The notes under the pieces were generated by a model, which saw only the letters and a program-made list of their open reading frames with translations, made no database searches and was not told where the DNA came from. This document shows, one piece after another, positions 1-5,728 of a stretch of 5,740 nt of DNA; within the stretch, counting starts at the first letter, position 1, and the number at the start of each line of letters is the position of its first letter. This DNA comes from Psychrobacter sp. (GTDB taxonomy: Bacteria; Pseudomonadota; Gammaproteobacteria; Pseudomonadales; Moraxellaceae). The position numbers were made by a program, and so were the translations under genes. The stretch lies in contig JARIAA010000157.1 of assembly GCA_029264635.1 (NCBI GenBank), positions 1 through 5,740 of the forward strand, given 5' to 3'.

Positions 1-2
1 CG

Positions 3-92
3 CATTGGGCATGTTTAATTGTTTTTTTTTTGGCAGTATTTTTAACAATTTTCATCATCGCCAAACTTATTAAACTCGCTATGGGCTTTTAA
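3..92 (+). CDS. C-terminal end of a probable inner-membrane protein (partial)
   Basis: Only the last 29 codons and the TAA stop (90-92) are in the window; the gene begins upstream. The visible peptide is very hydrophobic (ACLIVFFLAVFLTIFIIA), long enough for one membrane helix, and is followed by a short tail with two lysines (KLIKLAMGF). By the positive-inside rule the C-terminus would be cytoplasmic. The other two plus frames hit stops at 43-45 and 71-73, so this frame is the most gene-like. It ends 25 bases before a strong terminator hairpin, which supports a real gene end. The coding sequence includes a run of ten T (22-31). The family cannot be recognised from this fragment; the call rests on hydrophobicity and context. 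Confidence 0.5.
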   Translation, partial: HWACLIVFFLAVFLTIFIIAKLIKLAMGF

Positions 93-117
93 AATCTTTA
101 AATATATTATTAAAAAT

Positions 118-159
118 AAAAAACGCCGCGCTGATTATGTAATCGACGCGGCGTTTTTT
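118..159. terminator. Bidirectional rho-independent terminator between convergent genes
   Basis: The arms at 118-130 and 147-159 (AAAAAACGCCGCG and its exact complement) form a perfect 13-bp stem with a GC-rich core. The 16-base loop can itself pair weakly (GATT 133-136 with AATC 141-144). T residues follow on the plus strand, and the A-rich stretch 111-123 gives a T-run on the minus strand, so the hairpin can work in both directions. It lies 25 bases past the stop of the upstream plus-strand gene and 46 bases past the stop of murU. Confidence 0.9.
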
Positions 160-205
160 ATATTGATTGAAGCTCGTATTTATTTAGGCAGATTATTTAT
201 GGATA

Positions 206-934
206 TTACTTTCCGCGATGATTGCCTGCGCCTTTAGTCTCAATGAATTCGTTGATCTGCCATAGGCGCTCGGGTGTACCAACGTCTATCCAGTTATCCG
301 TCATTATCTCGCCAGTAACCTGAAATTTTAGCATTGCCTGCTTAAGCAGTGGCGCAAGTGCCGCCGGTTGACCGGTTACCAGTCCATCAACCAAGCGTGG
401 TGAGATGACACTAATACCAGCAAAAGTATATTTGTCTGCTTCTCCAATAGCATGCTCACTGGCAAGACCGTTATTGATAGCAAAGTCTCCACCGTTATTG
501 TGTTCTGGATTGTCAATCAATAATAAGTGCGCACGCTGATCTGCGCTGAGTGTGTAATCCTGCAACTGTGCAAAATCATAGGTCGTCCAAATATCAGAGT
601 TTACCAAAATAAAGGGTTCATCTCGCAGTTTTTCTGTTTGCAGCGCCTGAAAAATACCTCCTGCCGTCTCCAAAGGCTCATCATCTTCTGGCGACCAATG
701 TAGCTTGACAGCGTACTGCGAACCATCGCCTAAGGTTGCCATCAGCTTGTCAGCAAGCCAAGAAGCATTGATCGTAATATCGGTAATACCTACTGCTCGT
801 AGTGCCTTGATATGCCAGACAATCAAGGGCTGTCCACCGACTTTAACTAAAGGCTTGGGCGTTTCAAGCGTGAGCGGGCGCAGACGCGTACCCTTCCCAG
901 CGGCCAAAATCATCGCTTGCGTTATGAGCGCCAT
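206..934 (-). CDS. murU: MurU, N-acetylmuramate alpha-1-phosphate uridylyltransferase
   Basis: This cytoplasmic nucleotidyltransferase makes UDP-MurNAc from MurNAc-alpha-1-phosphate and UTP, the second step of the recycling route that bypasses MurA/MurB. At 242 residues it is slightly longer than Pseudomonas MurU (about 223). Seen in the sequence: the nucleotide-binding signature LAAGKGTRLRPLT (residues 10-22), TPKPLV with Lys27, SPE and LETAGGIF (81-95), VNSDIW with Asp114 as likely metal ligand, and NWIDVGTPERL (214-224) with Asp217 as second likely metal ligand. These fit the RmlA-like sugar-phosphate nucleotidyltransferase fold. Such proteins are often misnamed mannose-1-phosphate guanylyltransferase; the adjacent amgK is what points to MurU. 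The start at 934 is favoured over Met8 because AAGGAG lies 5 bases upstream. The gene follows amgK by 54 bases and is probably cotranscribed with it. Confidence 0.93.
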   Translation of the reverse strand: MALITQAMILAAGKGTRLRPLTLETPKPLVKVGGQPLIVWHIKALRAVGITDITINASWLADKLMATLGDGSQYAVKLHWSPEDDEPLETAGGIFQALQTEKLRDEPFILVNSDIWTTYDFAQLQDYTLSADQRAHLLLIDNPEHNNGGDFAINNGLASEHAIGEADKYTFAGISVISPRLVDGLVTGQPAALAPLLKQAMLKFQVTGEIMTDNWIDVGTPERLWQINEFIETKGAGNHRGK

Positions 935-939
935 ACTTA

Positions 940-945
940 CTCCTT
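940..945 (-). promoter_or_regulatory. Ribosome binding site of murU
   Basis: On the minus strand AAGGAG lies 5 bases before the ATG at 934-932. It decides the start in favour of the first methionine (MALITQAMILAAG) rather than Met8. It also gives murU its own translation signal within the amgK-murU transcript. Confidence 0.85.
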
Positions 946-988
946 ATTAAGGTAATTTCTGTCGTTTTTATTTAGTTTTTGCCAAGAT

Positions 989-2122
989 TCATAATGAGGC
1001 AAATTTATAGTCATAAGCAGGTAATACTGCTTCTACCCATTGATTAAAAGGCAGTATGGCTTGCTTTATGACAGTGTCGCCTCGCTCAGCAAGCCAATTG
1101 AGCTCAAATAATAAATCACGCATGACTTTAGGGATATCAGCTAGGTAACGATCCTTGCCGTCACGCTCAGACAAACGGATAAAAATTCCCAGCACCTTTA
1201 AATGGCGCTGTATACCCACCACATTGACATCGTTTTCGAACTGCTCGGGACTATCAGCGGTCGCCAAATCAGCTTGTTTCTGCATCTGCCAAAAATCATG
1301 TATCCACTGAGATACCTGACTTTCAGGCCATTCGACATACGCATCACGCACTAATGACACCAAGTCATAGCTGTAAGCACCAATCACTGCATCTTGAAAA
1401 TCAATGACCCCCAGACGCGAATGATCGGCTTGATCTTGCATCAAATTGCGACTGTGATAGTCACGATGCACGACAACCTCTGGTTGAGCTAAAATATCAC
1501 TGATGAGCGCCATTTTTAGATTATGCCATAGCGTCTTATCAAGGCTGACTCCAATATAGGGTACGAACCAATCATGGAATAAATCCATTTCACGATCAAG
1601 CATGGCTTTATCATAATCTGGTAGTTGATGCTCTTTTTTTGCTCTCTGCACAGAAATCTTTTGCAAATCGATCAAGGTTTTCATGGCCAGCTGGTAATAA
1701 TCATCAGCTTTAGTATTTGAGACATCGACCAGTAACTGTGCAAACTCTGTCGCGCCAAAATCTTGTAGCACTAAAAACCCTTGTGCCATATTTTGAGCGA
1801 CAATTTCAGGTACATTGATTAAAGGTGCCATAAGCTTAGTGATATTGACAAACTGCTGCATGGCTTGTTGTTCGTCAGCAGAATCCATAACGATATATCG
1901 CGCCACAGGATATCGAGTCATATCATCACTATCCAAACTGTCTTTATCAAATAGCTGTATACGATGATACTTTCGGGCACTGGCATCACCAGGCAGACTA
2001 TCAAGAGTAAAAGTCTGATCGGCAAATATCTGTTGCAACCAGTTTTCTAACTGCTGGCGACGAGTATCAACATCAGTATTGGCATACGTTTTTACAATCA
2101 TATTATCTGTCATAAAGGGCAT
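989..2122 (-). CDS. amgK: AmgK, anomeric MurNAc/GlcNAc kinase
   Basis: AmgK phosphorylates C1 of MurNAc (and GlcNAc) using ATP, supplying MurU with MurNAc-alpha-1-phosphate during peptidoglycan recycling in the cytoplasm. It belongs to the aminoglycoside phosphotransferase/choline kinase-like fold (APH family). Seen in the sequence: the N-lobe LPGDASARKYHR (43-54), the hinge-like FLVLQDFGATEF (116-127), the catalytic loop VVHRDYHSRNLM (217-228) with His219, Asp221 and Asn226, and the metal-binding VIDFQDAVIGAYSYDLVSLVRD (from 239) with Asp241. The HRDYHSRN and IDFQDA blocks are the forms typical of AmgK, not of drug-resistance APH enzymes. Its 377 residues make it somewhat longer than Pseudomonas AmgK (about 340). 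The start is uncertain: ATG at 2122, 2113 and 2101 are all in frame and none has a clear Shine-Dalgarno sequence. It is first in an amgK-murU operon, divergent from lptD. Confidence 0.92.
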   Translation of the reverse strand: MPFMTDNMIVKTYANTDVDTRRQQLENWLQQIFADQTFTLDSLPGDASARKYHRIQLFDKDSLDSDDMTRYPVARYIVMDSADEQQAMQQFVNITKLMAPLINVPEIVAQNMAQGFLVLQDFGATEFAQLLVDVSNTKADDYYQLAMKTLIDLQKISVQRAKKEHQLPDYDKAMLDREMDLFHDWFVPYIGVSLDKTLWHNLKMALISDILAQPEVVVHRDYHSRNLMQDQADHSRLGVIDFQDAVIGAYSYDLVSLVRDAYVEWPESQVSQWIHDFWQMQKQADLATADSPEQFENDVNVVGIQRHLKVLGIFIRLSERDGKDRYLADIPKVMRDLLFELNWLAERGDTVIKQAILPFNQWVEAVLPAYDYKFASL

Positions 2123-2154
2123 CGCAGTTAATAGTCAACCAGCTTAAATATTTA

Positions 2155-2183
2155 ACGATGGACAATGATAAAAATAGTGTCAA
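2155..2183 (-). promoter_or_regulatory. Candidate sigma-70 promoter for amgK-murU
   Basis: On the minus strand a perfect TTGACA (2183-2178) is followed after 17 bases by CATCGT (2160-2155). The latter matches the -10 consensus at three positions, including the important second A and final T. Transcription would begin near 2148, about 25 bases before the first amgK ATG. The -35 is strong and the -10 weak, so activation or repression at the neighbouring dyad (2191-2211) is possible. Confidence 0.4.
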
Positions 2184-2190
2184 CACAAAT

Positions 2191-2211
2191 ATTTAGTCTT
2201 GATGACTAAAT
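2191..2211. promoter_or_regulatory. Perfect 8-bp inverted repeat, candidate operator
   Basis: The arms ATTTAGTC (2191-2198) and GACTAAAT (2204-2211) are exact complements around a 5-base spacer, ttgat. The dyad sits 7 bases upstream of the candidate amgK -35 box, a common position for a dimeric regulator. There is no T-run on either side, so a terminator role is unlikely. The regulator is not identifiable from the sequence. Confidence 0.4.
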
Positions 2212-2379
2212 TAGTAATAAAAAAGGTAAATACTTGCTAAAATGACAAGCCATTTTTAGTTATCAGACGTTTTAGAGCGTTTTCAGATTTTATCTTATAC
2301 GCTGCGCCCAGCATTTACCGTATGTACGTCTTGCTACGTCATAAAATTTGTTGAATAGTGTAGCTGATTTGGTTTTTTT

Positions 2380-2447
2380 TGACTATGATAAGTCATCATT
2401 AGTTCTAATATGATGGAATATCCCAACCCCTATTGTCGTATAGTGGG
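2380..2447. repeat. Cluster of small imperfect dyads upstream of lptD
   Basis: Three dyads lie end to end. The first is TGACT (2380-2384) with AGTCA (2391-2395). The second is CATCATTAG (2394-2402) with CTAATATGATG (2405-2415), carrying a two-base bulge. The third is CCCCTAT (2427-2433) with ATAGTGGG (2440-2447), carrying a one-base bulge. The first two share bases and cannot form together. All lie about 70-135 bases before the likely lptD transcription start, so they would act as DNA sites rather than in the lptD leader RNA. Confidence 0.35.
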
Positions 2448-2478
2448 CAAATATATCAACTTTGTGCGCTTAGATTGG

Positions 2479-2507
2479 CTATTTTCTGCATCCGTTTTAG
2501 ATATAAT
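2479..2507 (+). promoter_or_regulatory. Candidate promoter for lptD
   Basis: A perfect TATAAT lies at 2502-2507. No good -35 box is present at normal spacing: CTATTT (2479-2484) is 17 bases upstream and matches poorly, while TTGGCT (2475-2480) matches better but is 21 bases away. There is no extended -10 TG. Transcription would start near 2514, giving a leader of about 55 bases. The -10 box is the only strong part of the call. Confidence 0.45.
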
Positions 2508-2564
2508 ACAAGATTAGACGTAAGACTGAACCAAATATCGCAACCCAATAGGCTTTGTAATTAT

Positions 2565-2569
2565 AGGTG
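2565..2569 (+). promoter_or_regulatory. Possible Shine-Dalgarno that would favour a TTG start of lptD
   Basis: AGGTG (2565-2569) matches part of the anti-Shine-Dalgarno complement and lies 5 bases before an in-frame TTG at 2575. No Shine-Dalgarno lies before the GTG at 2569, because the preceding bases are AT-rich. The site therefore argues weakly for the TTG and overlaps the GTG itself. Confidence 0.3.
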
Positions 2570-5478
2570 TGCCCTTGTTATATTCTCCGCTTTACCAAAG
2601 CATACGTTTGATTTTGTTTGGCGCTTTAAGCTTGACTGGCTTGACGGTGAGCGCTGCTACCATAGCGACCAACCATACGCAGGCAGCAGTGCCATTAGTG
2701 TCCGATAGCCCAAGCATGACTAGTGGTGTCGACAGTGTTGAAAACAATAAGCTGAGCGATGTTGCAACTAACGATATAGAAGATAAGAGCATGGACTCTT
2801 TGAGCGCTATAGAGCCTGCCCGCCCGCAGCAACTAATAGATAACGATATAACTAACAGCGTGACCCGATCACCTCAAACTGTCAACAAAGCTAAAATACC
2901 TGATGATAGCCGCCTTAATATCAATGAGGAAAGCGTTCAAGACAGCTTAGTGCGCTTAGCCGAATTTTATGAGCTGACGCCAGATACTGATGTTAAGACG
3001 ACTGGCTTGAATACAGCCGATAACGCACAAAGCTTGGAACAAAACGATGCTCAAAATAAGGTAACTTCTGAGACGCAAACGATTCCAAAAGTGGGTAAAA
3101 ACCTAAAGCTACTGCCAAGCGCTATCGATAGTGCGCAGCGCTGTGAGGGTCAATGGGTCAATCCTAAACCTAACCCTAATTATCAGCGCGCGCTTGAAGA
3201 CGCTGGCGGACAAGCTACCAATCTTGCTAATAACCAAGCGGCACTGTTTGCTGAGTCGGATTACGGTTATTACGATAATGTCGATTACGCTGAGTTATCA
3301 GGTAATGTGATTATTGATCAAGGTAGTCAGCACATTGAAGCGGATAAAGTGCTGCTGAACTTAACCAGTGGCGTCGCGGCAGCCCAAGGTAAAGTGATGT
3401 TTACTGACCAAGCGACGGGCAGGCGCAATAATCAAAACAGTGGTGAGCTCACTATTGCCAATAAAGCCAGTCAAGGTGGTCTTATTGGGGTCGCCGATAG
3501 CTTAGCTTATAACACCGAAACGGGCCAATCAACGGCTGATGAAGTGGCTTTTGCCAGTGTGGGTTTGCAAGCACACGGCTATGCCAAACGTTTGAATCGA
3601 CCAAATGAGACGCAGTATGAGCTTGATGAGGTTATGTTTAGTACCTGTCCGCCAACCAATCGCAAATGGCAGTTTGATGCTAAAAGTATTGATTTAGATA
3701 CCGACACTGGGCGCGGTGAAGCGTATAACACAACTTTTCGTATCGCTGATGTACCGGTATTTTACTTGCCTTACTTCAATTTTCCTATCGATAGCCGCCG
3801 TAGCACAGGGTTTTTATTACCCAGTGCAAGTGTGGGTAGCAAAAGTGGTCTTGAAGTCGATATCCATTATTATTTTAACTTAGCGCCCAATTACGATGCC
3901 ACGCTGAACACCCATGTTTATACCAACCGTAACCCTATGCTGTCCGGCGAGTTTCGTTATCTGACCGAGCAGTATGGCGAAGGTATTTTTAGCGGCTCGT
4001 ACTTACCTAATGATAAAGAGTATGATGGTGAGGATCGCAGTAGCTTCTTTTACGATCATTACTGGTCATCAAACAGCATTCCGCGTTTGAGCGGTGATGC
4101 TAAGTATAGCTATGTGTCCGATGAGGACTACCTCAATGATTTTGATACGCTTGGCTTGTCTGATAATACGTTGAACCTGCCAAGGCGTGCCCGACTTAAC
4201 TACTATAATGACTATGTTGATGGGGAGCTAAAGGTTGAAACTTTCCAAACGCTTAATGCCTTTACCAATACAGGCGATGCGCTAGAAGATAAAGATAAAC
4301 CCTACTCACGTCTCCCGCAGCTATCATTAAATTATCGCCTGCCATGGTCAAACTCTTTTGATATTACTGGCGTTCATGACTCAGCGTACTTCAAAAAGTC
4401 TATCGATGATGGGTCTGAAGATGAAAAAAGCGGTATACGCGTCTATAACAAGCTGAGCGCCGCGTACCCCATTGAATCGGCGTGGGGCTATGTTAAGCCC
4501 AAACTGAGTTTACAGCACTTATATACTTCCTATGACGAAGACAGCCTAGAGGACAACGAGCTGAGCAAAGAAGACGGTAGTCAGGCAGTGTTTGTACCTC
4601 AAGCCAGTATTGATGCTGGGCTGCATTTTTACCGTGCAGGTTCACCATTTGGAGCGTTTGACGATACGATGGGCGGCTATCAGCTGCTCAGCCCGCGCCT
4701 AAAATATACTTATTCACCATTTGAAGATCAAAACGATATTCCTAACTTTAATACTCGTATTGCGTCTATCAACTATGAACAGTTATTTTCAGACAGTTGG
4801 TTTTTAGGCCATGATCGCTTACAAGATTTGCATGCCATTACTCCTGGTATCAACTATCGTTACATCGATGCAACGGGCGTGACACGTTTTGATGGTAGCA
4901 TTGCAGAGCAGTTCTATTATGGCGATGGCCGTGTTACCCTTGAAGATCGAACCCCTGTGTTTAATACCTCATCTTCTGGGATGGTATGGGACACAAGCGT
5001 TCAGCCTTACAATAACGTCTGGGTTGATGTCAGTGGCGCTTTAAATACCAGCTACGATATCAATTATATCACCACAGAATTACGTTATCAGCCTTCAGAC
5101 AATAGTTTGTTCAATGTCGGTTTTGTCAAACGCCAGCGTGATGACAACACCAATCAGCTGCCATTATCTGCATTGACAGCGTCAGCTATTTTCCCTGTTA
5201 ATAACAATTGGCGCGTACTGGCACAGGGTCAGTATGATTACCGAAGCGAGAAGATGCTTGATGCGCTTGTCGGTGTCGACTATGAAGACTGCTGTTTCGG
5301 TTTTGCAGTTTATGGTCGCCGCTACTATAATGACTTAAATCTCAAAGACAAACCGACACAAGCGATTATGGCAGAGGTTCGACTTAATGGACTTGGCAGC
5401 GGCAGTAGCCGCTTGACTCGTCTACTTGCAGACAAAGTATTGGGCTTTGAGCCGGTACAAACGGCATGGAAAGACTAA
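2569..5478 (+). CDS. lptD: LptD, outer-membrane LPS assembly protein
   Basis: LptD, with the lipoprotein LptE, forms the outer-membrane plug-and-barrel that inserts LPS or lipooligosaccharide into the outer leaflet. Seen in 969 residues: a signal peptide (about 1-29, hydrophobic LILFGALSLTGLTVSA, likely cleavage after VSA); an acidic Asn/Ser/Asp-rich stretch (30-190); an OstA/LptA-like jellyroll (about 235-360, including LSGNVIIDQGSQHIEADKV); then the LptD barrel, with RRSTGFLLPSA (410-419) and the LAPNYDATL block (438-446). Exactly four cysteines (192, 360, 908, 909) reproduce the C-x-C-x-CC pattern of E. coli LptD, whose two interdomain disulfides are required for function. E. coli LptD has 784 residues; most of the extra length is the stretch before Cys192. 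The start is non-ATG: GTG at 2569, or TTG at 2575 with a better Shine-Dalgarno. No in-frame ATG lies between the upstream TGA (2527) and the GTG. Confidence 0.96.
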   Translation: MPLLYSPLYQSIRLILFGALSLTGLTVSAATIATNHTQAAVPLVSDSPSMTSGVDSVENNKLSDVATNDIEDKSMDSLSAIEPARPQQLIDNDITNSVTRSPQTVNKAKIPDDSRLNINEESVQDSLVRLAEFYELTPDTDVKTTGLNTADNAQSLEQNDAQNKVTSETQTIPKVGKNLKLLPSAIDSAQRCEGQWVNPKPNPNYQRALEDAGGQATNLANNQAALFAESDYGYYDNVDYAELSGNVIIDQGSQHIEADKVLLNLTSGVAAAQGKVMFTDQATGRRNNQNSGELTIANKASQGGLIGVADSLAYNTETGQSTADEVAFASVGLQAHGYAKRLNRPNETQYELDEVMFSTCPPTNRKWQFDAKSIDLDTDTGRGEAYNTTFRIADVPVFYLPYFNFPIDSRRSTGFLLPSASVGSKSGLEVDIHYYFNLAPNYDATLNTHVYTNRNPMLSGEFRYLTEQYGEGIFSGSYLPNDKEYDGEDRSSFFYDHYWSSNSIPRLSGDAKYSYVSDEDYLNDFDTLGLSDNTLNLPRRARLNYYNDYVDGELKVETFQTLNAFTNTGDALEDKDKPYSRLPQLSLNYRLPWSNSFDITGVHDSAYFKKSIDDGSEDEKSGIRVYNKLSAAYPIESAWGYVKPKLSLQHLYTSYDEDSLEDNELSKEDGSQAVFVPQASIDAGLHFYRAGSPFGAFDDTMGGYQLLSPRLKYTYSPFEDQNDIPNFNTRIASINYEQLFSDSWFLGHDRLQDLHAITPGINYRYIDATGVTRFDGSIAEQFYYGDGRVTLEDRTPVFNTSSSGMVWDTSVQPYNNVWVDVSGALNTSYDINYITTELRYQPSDNSLFNVGFVKRQRDDNTNQLPLSALTASAIFPVNNNWRVLAQGQYDYRSEKMLDALVGVDYEDCCFGFAVYGRRYYNDLNLKDKPTQAIMAEVRLNGLGSGSSRLTRLLADKVLGFEPVQTAWKD

Positions 5479-5507
5479 TAGATAGGTTAAAAAATATAGT
5501 TTCTATT

Positions 5508-5540
5508 TATTAGTAAAGACTCGAGTATTAGTAAAGAGTC
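5508..5540 (+). repeat. Short direct repeat, two 15-base copies 18 bases apart
   Basis: TATTAGTAAAGACTC (5508-5522) recurs as TATTAGTAAAGAGTC (5526-5540) with one mismatch, starting 30 bases after the lptD stop. That mismatch makes GACTC (5518-5522) complementary to GAGTC (5536-5540), a 5-bp stem with a 13-base loop. An 8-bp palindrome, ACTCGAGT, spans 5519-5526. The following bases are T-rich but not a clean T-run, so this is at best a weak terminator. Confidence 0.6.
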
Positions 5541-5563
5541 AGATTTTATTAAAAATTAGATAA

Positions 5564-5587
5564 GCTAGCAGTTCAAGAACCTAGAGC
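5564..5587 (+). other. Compound inverted repeat in the lptD-surA gap
   Basis: GCTAG (5564-5568) pairs with CTAG-A-GC (5581-5587), one bulged A. Nested inside, GTTC (5571-5574) pairs with GAAC (5577-5580), with CA unpaired on the left. Together they form a plausible RNA hairpin or a DNA dyad. No T-run follows, so it is not a standard terminator. It could stabilise the 3' end of lptD mRNA or act as a binding site; neither is shown. Confidence 0.35.
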
Positions 5588-5718
5588 CAAGCAGTAACGA
5601 ATAATCACGTAACAACATTGTAGGCAAAACGACCTAGTAGATGACTATTTGCACCACTATTATGCAAAGTATGATGACGCTAGTTGCCGAATATATCATC
5701 CAATGCGATGACATTGAT

Positions 5719-5724
5719 GAGGAG
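5719..5724 (+). promoter_or_regulatory. Ribosome binding site of the gene starting at 5729
   Basis: GAGGAG lies 4 bases before the ATG at 5729. Two other in-frame ATGs (5708, 5717) have no such site; the one at 5717 overlaps this motif. The signal therefore selects the third ATG as start. Confidence 0.7.
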
Positions 5725-5728
5725 CATC

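Larger units (their letters stand above)
2123..2568. other. Divergent amgK/lptD intergenic control region
   Basis: These 446 bases between two divergent genes contain no convincing gene: stops are frequent in all frames. They hold a candidate minus-strand promoter for amgK (2155-2183) and a candidate plus-strand promoter for lptD (TATAAT at 2502-2507). They also hold a perfect 8-bp dyad (2191-2211), an imperfect dyad (CTAAAATG 2237-2244 with CATTTTTAG 2251-2259, one bulge), and a direct repeat TACGTC (2325-2330 and 2335-2340). An eight-T run (2373-2380) and a group of small dyads (2380-2447) complete it. The length and the number of dyads suggest a regulated region, but no known operator is recognised. 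Confidence 0.7.

Noticed and set aside
705..950. Plus-strand open frame of 81 codons opposite murU
   Set aside because: It lies antisense to the strongly supported murU gene, contains no recognisable motif, and is explained as the complement of murU codons.
2237..2259. Imperfect dyad CTAAAATG/CATTTTTAG as a terminator
   Set aside because: The stem is AT-rich with a bulge, no T-run follows, and it lies upstream of both divergent genes where no transcript needs ending. It is listed only within the intergenic region.
2415..2440. Possible sigma-E (AlgU-type) promoter for lptD, GGAATAT near 2415
   Set aside because: The -35-like match to GGAACTT is partial and no proper -10 follows at 16-17 bases. 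The TATAAT at 2502 is a better promoter candidate.
2410..2517. 35-codon open frame starting ATG ATG upstream of lptD (possible leader peptide)
   Set aside because: No Shine-Dalgarno precedes it, and it starts about 100 bases before the best lptD transcription start, so it would not be on that transcript. Length alone is within chance.
2433..2708. Plus-strand open frame of 91 codons running into lptD
   Set aside because: It begins with TTG and no ribosome binding site, overlaps the lptD signal peptide in another frame, spans the likely lptD promoter, and its peptide has no family resemblance.
2592..2792. Minus-strand open frame of 66 codons inside the start of lptD
   Set aside because: It is the antisense shadow of the lptD signal peptide and low-complexity region; its apparent hydrophobicity comes from the complement of that composition.
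2595..3138. Residues 30-190 of LptD as a separate fused domain or transferred segment
   Set aside because: No domain motif is visible, the reading frame is continuous, and the low-complexity composition is better explained as a disordered linker.
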